64,000 nucleotides of DNA from Parasutterella secunda (GTDB lineage: Bacteria > Pseudomonadota > Gammaproteobacteria > Burkholderiales > Burkholderiaceae_F), in the NCBI RefSeq assembly GCF_016901835.1, contig NZ_JACJKX010000014.1, forward strand, positions 1 to 64,000, given 5' to 3'. The notes beneath the pieces are model-generated. The model did not search any database. It saw only the letters and a program-made list of their open reading frames with translations, and was not told the origin of the DNA. A program made the position numbers and the translations under genes. Positions 1 through 7,732 of this stretch are shown here, piece by piece. Within the stretch, counting starts at the first letter, position 1. Every line of letters starts with the position of its first letter.

Positions 1-106
1 CAGATTCCACCTCGCAGTGGACACCCTTGCCGTTAGCTATGGGCTTGTCGCTACTTACCGCCCTCGGGACTTTCACCCGTTAGATTAAGTGCCATGCCAG
101 GCACAC
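1..106 (-). ncRNA. Group IIC intron, 5' part of ribozyme domain I (cut by window edge)
   Basis: Read on the minus strand, the sequence starts at 106 with GTGTG, the group II intron 5' consensus, and continues with GCCTGGCATGGC, a GGGTGAAAGTCCCGA segment, CAAGGGTGTCC and GAGGTGGAATCTG. These blocks, in this order, match from memory the domain I start of the Oceanobacillus iheyensis class IIC intron (GTGTGCCCGGCATGG, AGGGTGAGAGTCCCGA, GCAAGGGTGTCC, ATGGAATCTGAAGG). The 5' splice site lies just after the T-rich tail of an intrinsic terminator, which is the known target type of IIC introns. The rest of the ribozyme and any reverse transcriptase lie outside the window. No coding frame in this stretch is credible. 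Confidence 0.85.
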
Positions 107-135
107 AAAGAAAACGGCCCGCTAGGGCCGCCTTC
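107..135 (-). terminator. Intrinsic terminator of the phosphoesterase gene, also intron 5' exon
   Basis: On the minus strand a 6-bp perfect G/C stem, CGGCCC-TAGC-GGGCCG (115-130), is followed by TTTTCTTT (114-107). The next base is the first base of the group II intron. It lies 8 nt past the phosphoesterase stop codon. Confidence 0.85.
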
Positions 136-142
136 TTTTTAA

Positions 143-1309
143 CTATTGTTCTTTCATCATCGTAAACGGACTGGCTTTCAGAGTGATTTCCGTGATCTCC
201 GAGGGGCACATGACACGAAGTGCCATACCGGTCCAAAGTCCCGTGCCGCGGCTGACATAAAGTTGAGTCGTAGCGTTAACCTGATATAAGCCCGAGACAA
301 ACCCGTCGTTGAAGTAAGCTACCAATGGCTGCATTAAGGCGTAGAGGCCCCCGTGGGTGTGACCGGACAATTGCAAATCCACTCCCTGCAATTGTCGGGC
401 TCCCGTCGGTTGGTGCGCCAGTAAAACGGTGGCTGCATCAGGAGCACCATCAAGCGCCATCTTCAAATCCGGTCCATGAGCACCGTAGCGCACGGCGGAA
501 CGATCAGTGGTACCTGCGATCACTAACTGAGCATCGCCTCGCGTAATGACATGATGCTTATTTTCAAGCATCTGCACACCATTTTCTTCAAAGAACTTCA
601 CCCAAGGTGCAGCCCCATGGTGCCACTCATGGTTACCCGTTACGCCGAAAACTCCGTCTTTGGATTTCAAAAGACCGTACGCTTTCACTTCTGAAGCCAG
701 CTCCGACTCGGGTCCTTCGATCATATCGCCCACAAGCACCACCGCATCGGCATCGAGTTCATTAGCCGTATCAATCACCGCCTCAAGCCACGGGCGCTTT
801 AACAACTGGCCGACATGAAGATCGGCCATCTGCACGATACGATAGCCGTCAAATTCCGCCGGTAATCGATCAACGGTGATCTGTACATGATTGACGGTCG
901 GCACAGTGAGCGCATAGTGTGTACCGGAAATAGCTGCAGCAACAGAAAAAATCATCAAAAGCCAACGGTTTTTCGCTTCAGTCAAAGGCCAGGGAATGTT
1001 TGAATGCGTGGCTTTATTGACGAATTTAACCACCCAAAAAAGCACGTCTTTAACGACAAGCAAAGGCACTAACACCAAAATGATGTTAAAGAGCGTTTCC
1101 CAAATAATGAGAGTGGTCTCGGGCAATTGCGGATTAAACATGTGTCCGCCCACGTAGTAGTAATACGTGAATTTCTGGCTGATCGCCAGAAAAAAGAGCG
1201 ACCAGCCCACTTTCACGTACCACTTTGTTTTGTAGGGCAAAACAAAACTCAATATGGCATAGCCCGCCAAGACAAGCGAAATAATCATCAGGATGTTGAT
1301 CACCGGCAA
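143..1309 (-). CDS. Membrane-anchored metallophosphoesterase (calcineurin-like, YkuE type)
   Basis: This is a 388-residue protein with about four N-terminal membrane segments (roughly residues 2-22, 33-50, 66-92 and 115-133) followed by a calcineurin-like phosphoesterase domain. The dinuclear metal motifs are all present in order: MADLH (Asp163, His165), VGDMIE (about 194-197), TGNHE (about 224-228), LLAHQP (His299) and SGHTHGG (about 315-321). Family members cleave phosphodiesters or phosphomonoesters; related YkuE/LpxH-like proteins act at the membrane, but the substrate cannot be read from sequence. It is a single gene ending at its own terminator, behind which a group II intron has inserted. 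The downstream-facing AraC gene ends upstream on the same strand, 43 bp away. Confidence 0.85.
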   Translation of the reverse strand: MPVINILMIISLVLAGYAILSFVLPYKTKWYVKVGWSLFFLAISQKFTYYYYVGGHMFNPQLPETTLIIWETLFNIILVLVPLLVVKDVLFWVVKFVNKATHSNIPWPLTEAKNRWLLMIFSVAAAISGTHYALTVPTVNHVQITVDRLPAEFDGYRIVQMADLHVGQLLKRPWLEAVIDTANELDADAVVLVGDMIEGPESELASEVKAYGLLKSKDGVFGVTGNHEWHHGAAPWVKFFEENGVQMLENKHHVITRGDAQLVIAGTTDRSAVRYGAHGPDLKMALDGAPDAATVLLAHQPTGARQLQGVDLQLSGHTHGGLYALMQPLVAYFNDGFVSGLYQVNATTQLYVSRGTGLWTGMALRVMCPSEITEITLKASPFTMMKEQ

Positions 1310-1352
1310 TCCTTAACCAAGAAACAAAAATGCAGGCAGTATTTTAACTGCT

Positions 1353-2285
1353 TCATTGGAGAGTAGCGCCCGGATTACCCCTGATCAATTCCCTTTGCTG
1401 CTTAATGTCGCGATAAGGGGGACGACCGAATTGCCGTTTGTATTCCCGATTAAATTGACTCGGACTTTCATAACCGACCGCATAGCAGGCGGTTGTTGCA
1501 TCCATCTTTTCAGTTAACATCAGACGCTTGGCTTCATGCAGACGCAAACGCTTATGAAACTGCAAGGGAGTCATACACGTCACTTCTTTGAAGTGACGAT
1601 GAAAGGTGGAGACTCCCATATGAACGTTGTCCGCCAGTTGCGCCACGCTCAAGGGCGAGGCGTAGTTTTCTCTTAACCACGCAATCGCTCGTGCGATCTG
1701 GGCACTTGCCCCCTGCTTGGCATTAAAGTCACGCAAACTCATACCCAGTGGTGTCTGCAGTACACGGAAATAAATTTCCCGAATAATCATCGGAGCAAGG
1801 ACTTTTGCTTCAACCGGATTATCCAAAAGACGCATCAGACGCAGCACCGTTTCCCACACATTTTCATCCACAGTACCTACGCAAAGTGCTTCGTTAGGCA
1901 TGCCTTCGGGCAATCCGTGGATTTCCTCCAACTGCATGATGAGCTCAGACAAAACCGCTCGATCGATTTCTACACTGATCGATAAAAACGGATGGTCGTG
2001 TGTGGCGCCTATGGTACAAAACGATGCCGGTACATCTACACCGACAACCAAGCAATCGTTCTTACCGTACTCATACTCTTTATCACCGATTACGGAGCGT
2101 TTTTTTCCATCAACAATAAAGCCCAAACTCGTCGAGTAAATACTGGCACCCTCACAATTGCCCTGCTCACGACGGGAAAGGGACAATCCGGGAATATCTG
2201 TTTGAAATGTTCCGATTTTATGAACCTTTTCAAGCATGATCTGTTTGAGTTCAGCATTGATTTTTTCAAGTTTTTCGCTTTGCAT
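1353..2285 (-). CDS. AraC-family transcriptional regulator
   Basis: The protein has 310 residues. The N-terminal half (about 10-180) resembles the AraC_N ligand/dimer domain (segments GNCEGASIYSTSLGFIVDG and KNDCLVVGVDVP). The C-terminal 100 residues form two helix-turn-helix motifs: IARAIAWLRENYASPLSVAQ, then MGVSTFHRHFKEVT and the typical YESPSQFNREYKRQFGRPP end. It is transcribed away from the carboxymuconolactone decarboxylase-like gene at 2552, with a 266-bp A+T-rich gap that likely holds both promoters and the operator. By analogy with other regulators of this subfamily it probably controls that divergent gene; this is inference from position only. Confidence 0.88.
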   Translation of the reverse strand: MQSEKLEKINAELKQIMLEKVHKIGTFQTDIPGLSLSRREQGNCEGASIYSTSLGFIVDGKKRSVIGDKEYEYGKNDCLVVGVDVPASFCTIGATHDHPFLSISVEIDRAVLSELIMQLEEIHGLPEGMPNEALCVGTVDENVWETVLRLMRLLDNPVEAKVLAPMIIREIYFRVLQTPLGMSLRDFNAKQGASAQIARAIAWLRENYASPLSVAQLADNVHMGVSTFHRHFKEVTCMTPLQFHKRLRLHEAKRLMLTEKMDATTACYAVGYESPSQFNREYKRQFGRPPYRDIKQQRELIRGNPGATLQ

Positions 2286-2551
2286 AATGACACCTCTCTG
2301 ATGCCAATTATCGGCAATTAATGAAATTCTGAACCACTGAAAAACAACTTTTATTTTTGCCTATTTCTCTTTCATTACAGTTTTTTACAACAATTACACG
2401 AATATTTTTTACCTAAAACCACATTTCCACTCATTTTCACTGAATTCGAGTCATTTCTATTTTTAGGCAAGAATTTGCAAAAGAAACAGCAGTTTGAAAA
2501 ACGTACCGAACCTAAACTATTTCTTGACCACTTCCGAACTCGGAGACTTTT

Positions 2552-3331
2552 ATGAAAAGAAGGACTTTACTGATGAGCGGTTCTATTATTCCTGCGGCCT
2601 TTGCCGCACAGGCCGTAGCCTCACCCGCTACCGCAAACAATTTGGCAAAAACTGATCCGGACTTTACTGCCATTGAAGACTACTTACTTAAAACCGAAAT
2701 GCCCAAAGCGGGCAAAATGCCAGCCAAAACTCGCGCGATGGTAACGTTGGCTGCGCTGACAACGATGACCGCAGAGACTCGTTTAGCTCAAGCTACAGAA
2801 GATGCTCTCAAAGCCGGTATGAGCGTGGTGGAAATTAAAGAAACGCTTTACCAATGTGCTCCTTATATCGGTATCACCCGAGTGGAAAGCGCTCTTGAAG
2901 AGGTCAATGCAGCTTTAGAAACTTTGGGACAAAATCCCACACCGGCCTCTCAAAGTACCGTCAATAACCAGAATCGGTTTGACAAAGGACTGGCTGTACA
3001 GAAAGGAATTTTCGGTGAAGCGATTGATAAGATGCACGCCACGACACCTGCAGAACTTGCCTACATCAACAAGCAGGCATTGACTGCGTACTGCTTCGGT
3101 GATTTCTACACACGCAAGGGACTGGATTTGAAAGCTCGTGAATTGATTACCTTTACGGCCATCATGTGCCTGGGCGGATGCGAGCCGCAGCTCAAAGCCC
3201 ACACAGGAGGCAATTTAAGCGTCGGCAACACCCGTCAGGATCTCATTGATACGATCATGGTTGCCATGCCCTATATCGGGTTCCCGAGAACGTTAAATGC
3301 GCTGGCAGTTGTTAACGAAATCACAAAATAA
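2552..3331 (+). CDS. Exported carboxymuconolactone decarboxylase (AhpD-like) family protein
   Basis: The 259-residue product starts with a signal peptide (KRR, then a hydrophobic stretch ending near AQAVASPATA). Two tandem CMD-type helical units follow. The first is around residues 60-130 (TRLAQATEDALKAG, YQCAPYIGITR). The second is around 190-255 (LITFTAIMCLGGCEPQLKAH, VAMPYIGFPRTLNALAV). The repeated PYIG-R pattern is the family signature. The AhpD-type CxxC redox pair is not present; CLGGC has three residues between the cysteines, so peroxidase-reductase activity is doubtful. Family members include lactone decarboxylases and many proteins of unknown role beside AraC or LysR regulators. It is a single gene with its own terminator at 3350, divergent from the AraC regulator. 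Confidence 0.8.
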   Translation: MKRRTLLMSGSIIPAAFAAQAVASPATANNLAKTDPDFTAIEDYLLKTEMPKAGKMPAKTRAMVTLAALTTMTAETRLAQATEDALKAGMSVVEIKETLYQCAPYIGITRVESALEEVNAALETLGQNPTPASQSTVNNQNRFDKGLAVQKGIFGEAIDKMHATTPAELAYINKQALTAYCFGDFYTRKGLDLKARELITFTAIMCLGGCEPQLKAHTGGNLSVGNTRQDLIDTIMVAMPYIGFPRTLNALAVVNEITK

Positions 3332-3349
3332 TTCATCCCCTGTTATGGT

Positions 3350-3376
3350 GCGCCCGCCTCTTTGGCGGGCGCTTTG
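3350..3376 (+). terminator. Intrinsic terminator after the CMD-family gene
   Basis: A 9-bp perfect stem GCGCCCGCC / GGCGGGCGC with loop TCTTT is followed by a short T-run (TTTGC). Confidence 0.75.
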
Positions 3377-3563
3377 CAAACATTTGTGTCAGATTTAATA
3401 CTTTTGCAAAAAAAAGTTCTCATCAACCCCTTCTAACTCATTGAAAAACAATAGCAAAAATCTCCAGCCTCTACTCAAAAATAATGATTCTTAACAACTG
3501 GAGAAAGATATATCTACCGAAATTTGAGACACTGAAATCACCAAAAAAACAGAGGCAATCATC

Positions 3564-3860
3564 ATGCAGTTCAAATTCAAAAGCGAAGAAGCCCAACTGA
3601 TTATGAAGGCCTGTGAGGGACATACATTTGAAGGCTCCAAACCATCTTTTCTGAGTCAGTTCACGAAACGCTTGACGCTTTCGGCAAAAGAATTCCGAGA
3701 GCTTGTCCGGTACCTCAAAAGCGTTGCCATGTCCGGAATTCATGACGGTGTGGTGGGATGCGGCCTTGCCTACCGTCGGTATCTGGAAAGCACCTACTAC
3801 GCCATGCGCGCTTTGGATATCTGCAATACGGTCAAAATGACCGCTTTGCAAGCCAATTAA
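3564..3860 (+). CDS. Small hypothetical protein, 98 residues
   Basis: I do not recognise this family. The reading frame begins with an ATG behind AGAGG at a spacing of about 9 nt. The product is basic and mostly helical in appearance, with no signal peptide, membrane segment or metal motif. The C-terminal part (GCGLAYRRYLESTYYAMRAL) looks amphipathic. A 232-bp A+T-rich gap precedes it, and its stop codon sits just before the promoter and riboswitch of the guanidinium exporter, so it is probably a separate transcription unit, although read-through is possible. Codon use and composition match the neighbours. Call as coding rests on length, RBS and codon quality only. Confidence 0.55.
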   Translation: MQFKFKSEEAQLIMKACEGHTFEGSKPSFLSQFTKRLTLSAKEFRELVRYLKSVAMSGIHDGVVGCGLAYRRYLESTYYAMRALDICNTVKMTALQAN

Positions 3861-3861
3861 T

Positions 3862-3870
3862 TGCTATACT
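3862..3870 (+). promoter_or_regulatory. Extended -10 promoter element for the gdx operon
   Basis: TGCTATACT is a TGn-TATACT extended -10 (TG at 3862-3863, hexamer at 3865-3870). It lies 9 nt before the first riboswitch hairpin, so the transcript would start almost exactly at the aptamer. No good -35 is seen at 17 bp, as expected for an extended -10. Confidence 0.55.
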
Positions 3871-3878
3871 GCAGCCTC

Positions 3879-3916
3879 AGCGGACGACCGCTCTTTGCAC
3901 CATCGGGGACGGCCCC
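3879..3916 (+). promoter_or_regulatory. Guanidine-II (mini-ykkC) riboswitch
   Basis: Two short G/C hairpins carry the diagnostic ACGR tetraloops. P1 is AGCGG-ACGA-CCGCT (3879-3892). P2 is GGGG-ACGG-CCCC (3905-3916). The linker is 12 nt. The Shine-Dalgarno AAAGG begins at 3921, only 4 nt after P2, which fits translational control: guanidinium makes the two loops dock and frees the ribosome site. The downstream gene is a Gdx-type SMR exporter, the classic partner of this class. Confidence 0.9.
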
Positions 3917-3936
3917 ACAGAAAGGATCAATCCCCT

Positions 3937-4251
3937 ATGGCTTGGATCTATTTATTTCTGGCCGGCCTCACTGAAATCGGTTGGGCTATTGCCCTTAAAT
4001 ATTCCCACGGTTTTTCCCGTCTCCTCCCTTCGATCACCGCTATTGTGGTCATGGTCGCAAGTTTTTTCCTGCTGGCTCAATCGCTTAAATCGATCCCTAT
4101 CGGTACAGCCTATGCCGTTTGGACCGGTATCGGCATTATGGGTACGGCTATTCTCGGGATCATTCTTTTTAATGAACCCGCCAGTTTATTAAGGCTTTTA
4201 TTCCTTGGGCTTATCCTTGTGGGCATCATCGGCCTTAAGCTCACCTACTAA
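3937..4251 (+). CDS. gdx: Guanidinium exporter, small multidrug resistance family
   Basis: This 104-residue, four-helix SMR protein is very close to Escherichia coli SugE/Gdx. It has the catalytic glutamate at position 13 (AGLTEIGWAIALKYSHGFSR), the GTAYAVWTGIG helix and the LGLILVGIIGLKL end. Gdx proteins act as antiparallel dimers in the inner membrane and exchange guanidinium for protons. The start at 3937 (MAWIYLF) is chosen because it follows AAAGGA and matches family N-termini; an upstream in-frame ATG at 3895 lies inside the riboswitch and is not credible. Expression is under the guanidine-II riboswitch just upstream. The next gene follows after 14 bp and is probably co-transcribed. 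Older name sugE. Confidence 0.95.
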   Translation: MAWIYLFLAGLTEIGWAIALKYSHGFSRLLPSITAIVVMVASFFLLAQSLKSIPIGTAYAVWTGIGIMGTAILGIILFNEPASLLRLLFLGLILVGIIGLKLTY

Positions 4252-4265
4252 TAAAGGAGTCAGAT

Positions 4266-4754
4266 ATGTTTCCAACCATGCGTAGACGCCTTCAGCAAAT
4301 TTCCGATGAACGTGCTCTCTCTATATTGACTAAAACCGACAACGCTGTTTTAGCAATCAGAGACGATATTTCGGGTTATACATACGCTGTCCCGGTAAGC
4401 CCCGTTTATACCGATAACCACATCTACATTCACAGCGCACCGATCGGTCACAAGATTGCCGCCATCAAAGCCAACCCGAAAGTTTCACTTTGTGTGATTG
4501 AACAAGACGAAATTCACCCGGAAGAGCTCACAAGCTACTTCAGAAGTGTCATTGTTTTCGGTACGGCTCGACTCATTGCTGATGAGGCAGAAAAACTTCA
4601 TGTCCTTGAGCTTCTCGCACAAAAATTTGCTCCGGACTTTATTGAAAAAGGGATGGAAGAGGCCAGACAAAAAATTCACTACCTCGCTGTGATCGACATT
4701 GAAATTGATCACATCACAGGCAAAGAATCCATTGAACTCGTTAATAAGCACTAA
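4266..4754 (+). CDS. Flavin-binding, pyridoxamine 5'-phosphate oxidase-like (NimA type) protein
   Basis: The 162-residue product belongs to the split-barrel flavin-binding superfamily. It opens with the pattern MRRRLQQISDERALSILTKT, followed by VLAIRDD, YAVPVSPVY, IYIHSAPIGHKIAAIKANP and VSLCVIEQDE. These are typical of the NimA-type pyridoxamine 5'-phosphate oxidase-like family, whose members bind FMN and often reduce small molecules; some are linked to nitroimidazole resistance. It lies 14 bp behind gdx, has an AAAGGAG Shine-Dalgarno, and the unit ends at a strong bidirectional terminator. So it should respond to guanidine too. Whether it modifies a guanidine-related compound is unknown. 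Confidence 0.85.
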   Translation: MFPTMRRRLQQISDERALSILTKTDNAVLAIRDDISGYTYAVPVSPVYTDNHIYIHSAPIGHKIAAIKANPKVSLCVIEQDEIHPEELTSYFRSVIVFGTARLIADEAEKLHVLELLAQKFAPDFIEKGMEEARQKIHYLAVIDIEIDHITGKESIELVNKH

Positions 4755-4755
4755 T

Positions 4756-4796
4756 AAAAACGGGGCCGATTCCTAAAGGAAGCGTCCCCGGTTTTG
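4756..4796. terminator. Bidirectional intrinsic terminator between convergent genes
   Basis: An imperfect stem of about 14 bp (CGGGGCCGATTCC / GGAAGCGTCCCCG, loop TAAA) is flanked by AAAAA on one side and TTTT on the other, so it can stop both the gdx unit and the amino-acid ABC operon. Confidence 0.8.
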
Positions 4797-4812
4797 TCAG
4801 ACCTGCGTCAAC

Positions 4813-5532
4813 CTAAAGAACTTTTGATAAAAAAGCCTTGGTGCGGTTGTGCTGCGGGTGATTAAAGATCTGCTCAGGCGTACCTTCTTCGACAACGCTG
4901 CCGCCGTCCATAAATATCACCCGATCGCCCACTTCACGGGCAAAGCCCATTTCGTGAGTGACCACCACCATGGTCATTCCTTCCTTGGCCAACTGCTTCA
5001 TAACGTCGAGCACTTCCTTGACCATTTCCGGGTCCAAGGCAGATGTCGGTTCATCGAACAGCAAAGCCTTCGGTCGCATCGCCAATGCCCGGGCAATGGC
5101 CACACGTTGCTTTTGACCGCCGGAGAGTTGCGAAGGGTATTGATCCGCTTTGCTTCTCAGACCGACCTTATCCAAAAGACGATAAGCAATCTCTTCGGCC
5201 TTTTCTTTGCTCATTTTTCTCACCTGAATCGGAGCCAAGGTGAGATTTTGCAGCACCGTCATGTTCTCAAACAGATTGAAGTGCTGAAAGACCATGCCGA
5301 CTTCCGCGCGAATACGGTCGATGTTGGTCTTGTCATCGATTTCTTCACCATCGATGAAAATCTTACCTTCCGTGGGCTGCTCCAAGTGCGTGATACTGCG
5401 CAAAAGCGTGCTCTTACCGGATCCTGACGGCCCGATAATCACCACCACCTCGCGTTCTTTGATTTCCATATTCACGCAAGGCAAGACGACATGATCGCCG
5501 AAGGCCTTCTTTAAGTCTTTAATTACGATCAT
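4813..5532 (-). CDS. Polar amino-acid ABC transporter ATPase (GlnQ type)
   Basis: The 239-residue ATPase has a complete ABC set: Walker [10 protein letters not shown] (about 34-42), Q-loop [11 protein letters not shown], signature LSGGQKQR, Walker [14 protein letters not shown] and switch His in VVTHEMGFA. The pattern and length match the GlnQ/ArtP/HisP group that drives polar amino-acid uptake. Its start overlaps the permease stop by 14 bp, which points to translational coupling. It is the last gene of a four-gene operon running from 7732, with binding proteins first, and ends at the shared terminator. The substrate (glutamine, lysine/arginine/ornithine or another polar amino acid) cannot be fixed from the ATPase. 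Confidence 0.93.
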   Translation of the reverse strand: MIVIKDLKKAFGDHVVLPCVNMEIKEREVVVIIGPSGSGKSTLLRSITHLEQPTEGKIFIDGEEIDDKTNIDRIRAEVGMVFQHFNLFENMTVLQNLTLAPIQVRKMSKEKAEEIAYRLLDKVGLRSKADQYPSQLSGGQKQRVAIARALAMRPKALLFDEPTSALDPEMVKEVLDVMKQLAKEGMTMVVVTHEMGFAREVGDRVIFMDGGSVVEEGTPEQIFNHPQHNRTKAFLSKVL

Positions 5533-6181
5533 TTGACTTGAACCTCTTTTCCAAATAAGCGACCAAACGGGTAATAGGCATGGTCATAATCAAGTAAATC
5601 AAAGCAACGGCCGTCCAGATTTCCATGGCACCGTAAGTACTCGCAATCACCAATTGGCCTTGACGGGTCAATTCTTCGAAACCAATCACCGACACCAACG
5701 AAGAGTCCTTCAACATGGCGATAAATTCATTACCCAACGGCGGAATAATGCGCTTAAAGGCCTGCGGGATAATGATAAAGCGCATCGTCTGAGACCAATT
5801 AAGGCCCAAAGAGCGACCCGCTTCCATCTGTCCCTTGTCAATGGACTGGATGCCTGCACGGAAAATTTCTGCAATATAGGCGCTACTGTTGATACTGCAG
5901 GCCACAATCGCCGCAATAAAAGGATCAATGCGGGTACCGATTAACATCGGCAACGCAAAATAGATCATGAAGATCTGAACCAAGAGCGGCGTGCCGCGCA
6001 AAAAGTCCACATAAATCTTCGCCGGGACTCTGAAAATAGCCACCCGTGAAATCTGGGCAATGCCGATGAACAGGCCAAAGAACAACCCCAAGCCCACACT
6101 GATTGCCGTGATTTGCACGGTGACACAGGCCCCTTGGAAAAGCAAGGGAAGAGAGTCAATGATTAGTTGAAAGTCAAACAT
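5519..6181 (-). CDS. Polar amino-acid ABC transporter permease
   Basis: The 220-residue inner-membrane permease of the HisM/GlnP family has five or so membrane segments and the conserved EAA loop near residues 140-165 ([20 protein letters not shown], then [15 protein letters not shown]). [12 protein letters not shown] and [18 protein letters not shown] are typical of the family. Only one permease gene is present, so it probably works as a homodimer. It sits between the binding proteins and the ATPase, with 22 bp to the former. Confidence 0.93.
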   Translation of the reverse strand: MFDFQLIIDSLPLLFQGACVTVQITAISVGLGLFFGLFIGIAQISRVAIFRVPAKIYVDFLRGTPLLVQIFMIYFALPMLIGTRIDPFIAAIVACSINSSAYIAEIFRAGIQSIDKGQMEAGRSLGLNWSQTMRFIIIPQAFKRIIPPLGNEFIAMLKDSSLVSVIGFEELTRQGQLVIASTYGAMEIWTAVALIYLIMTMPITRLVAYLEKRFKSNDRN

Positions 6182-6203
6182 TTTTTCCTGTCTGTTGTAT
6201 TAA

Positions 6204-6938
6204 TTAATGGGCGCCGAACCACTTGGCATAAATCTTGTCATAGACGCCGTTGTCGCGAATTCGTTTGAGGCCCTCGTTGAGTTTTTCAACCAAAGCCTTG
6301 TTGCCTTGCTTGACAGCCATCCCGTAGTGTTCCGCATCAAAAACCTGCGGAACAGTGGTCACCGTACCGTCTCCACGGCGAGCAAGGTAGTAATCCACCA
6401 CCGGTTTGTCGTTAATCACGGCTTCACAGCCCTTTGCCTTCAGTTCCATGAAGGCTTCGGTGATGCTGTTAAATTCCGTAACCTTGGCGTTTTTAACACG
6501 TTTGGCCATCATGGCTCCGGTCGTACCGATCTGAGCACAAAGGCGAGTACCTTCAAGGCTGTTAAAGTCCTTATATTTTCTCAAATCGTCCTTACGAACC
6601 ATGATCACCAAACCGGATTGGTAGTAAGGATTCGTGAAGTCCACTCTCTTTTGGCGTTCAGGCGTAATGGTCATCGCAGCCACCGTCACATCAATGATGC
6701 CGGTTTGCAAAGACGGAATGAGCGCATCAAAGCCCATATTCTGGATGCGAACATCATCGCCCATTTCCTTGGCTACCGCTTCGATAATTTCCATATCAAA
6801 GCCCGTGAGCTCTTTGGTTTGTTCATCCATGAATTCAAACGGAGCAAAAGTAGCCTCTGTTCCCACGTTAATCGTTGCTGCGTGGGCTCCCGTTACCATC
6901 GCTGCTGCCACTGCCAATGAAAGTAAAATCTTTTTCAT
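6204..6938 (-). CDS. Periplasmic polar amino-acid binding protein 1
   Basis: The 244-residue protein has a clear Sec signal (KKILLSLAVAAAMVTGAHA) and the SBP family 3 fold. Ligand-site segments are FAPFEFMDEQ, GFDMEIIEAVAKEMGD, FDALIPSLQTGIIDV, ITPERQKRVDFTNPYYQSG and CAQIGTTGAM. The C-terminus reads YDKIYAKWFGAH. It is a close paralogue of the binding protein encoded 41 bp upstream, with the same segments in the same places. Both should deliver amino acids to the single permease at 5519. Differences in ligand-contact residues would be expected if the duplication widened the substrate range. Confidence 0.93.
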   Translation of the reverse strand: MKKILLSLAVAAAMVTGAHAATINVGTEATFAPFEFMDEQTKELTGFDMEIIEAVAKEMGDDVRIQNMGFDALIPSLQTGIIDVTVAAMTITPERQKRVDFTNPYYQSGLVIMVRKDDLRKYKDFNSLEGTRLCAQIGTTGAMMAKRVKNAKVTEFNSITEAFMELKAKGCEAVINDKPVVDYYLARRGDGTVTTVPQVFDAEHYGMAVKQGNKALVEKLNEGLKRIRDNGVYDKIYAKWFGAH

Positions 6939-6979
6939 GATTTTGCTGTCCTTTCTACCATCTCATCCCAAACGGTCAA

Positions 6980-7732
6980 CTACTTTTGAGCGCCGAACCA
7001 CTTGGTGTAAATTTTGTCGTATTCACCGCTTGCCTTAACCTTCTCCAGACCGACATTGAGCCAATCGGCCAGTTTCTGGTTGTTCTTAGCAACGGCAATT
7101 CCATAGTCTTCTGCCGACAGGACTTCAGGCAAACGATATACGCCCTTGGTTCCGCGGCGAGCCATATAGTAGTCCATTACGGGCTTGTCGTGCACCACCG
7201 CTTCGCAACCGCCCGTTTGCAATTCCATGAATGTTTCGGGAGCGTTATTGAATTCCTTGACCAATTTGCCGGAGAACTTGCGTGCGGTAATGGCTCCGGT
7301 CGTGCCGATCTGAGCGCACAAGGCCTTTCCTTTGATGCTGTCGATTGTCTTGTACTTATCCTTGTCGGCTTCCCGCACCATCACAGCCAAACCCGATTGA
7401 TAGTACGGAGTAGAGAAAATCACGCGGCGCTTGCGTTGATCGGTAATCGTAATGCCGGACATGGCGATATCAATAGCACCGGTTTGCAACGAAGGAATCA
7501 AACCGTCAAAAGGTACATTGTTTAATTTAACTTCCGCGCCTTGAGCCTTGGCAATGGCCACAATCAATTCCATCTCGAAACCGGCCGGTTGATTGTTTTC
7601 ATCAACATATTCAAACGGGGCAAAAGCCATGTTCGAGCCTACGTTATAAACTTCAGCCGCCTGAGCTTGAGCGAATACACCGGTAGCAGCCAATACAGCT
7701 GCAAGAGCCGTCATTTTTGCTTTGAAGGTCAT
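6980..7732 (-). CDS. Periplasmic polar amino-acid binding protein 2
   Basis: The 250-residue protein is the first gene of the ABC operon. It has a signal peptide ending at AQAQA and family 3 SBP motifs: MAFAPFEYVDENNQPAGFEM, FDGLIPSLQTGAID, TITDQRKRRVIFSTPYYQSG and CAQIGTTGAI. It ends YDKIYTKWFGAQ, nearly the same as its neighbour, so the pair arose by tandem duplication. The start at 7732 follows GGAGAAATAAAA. A 600-bp non-coding region upstream holds the promoter. Confidence 0.93.
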   Translation of the reverse strand: MTFKAKMTALAAVLAATGVFAQAQAAEVYNVGSNMAFAPFEYVDENNQPAGFEMELIVAIAKAQGAEVKLNNVPFDGLIPSLQTGAIDIAMSGITITDQRKRRVIFSTPYYQSGLAVMVREADKDKYKTIDSIKGKALCAQIGTTGAITARKFSGKLVKEFNNAPETFMELQTGGCEAVVHDKPVMDYYMARRGTKGVYRLPEVLSAEDYGIAVAKNNQKLADWLNVGLEKVKASGEYDKIYTKWFGAQK

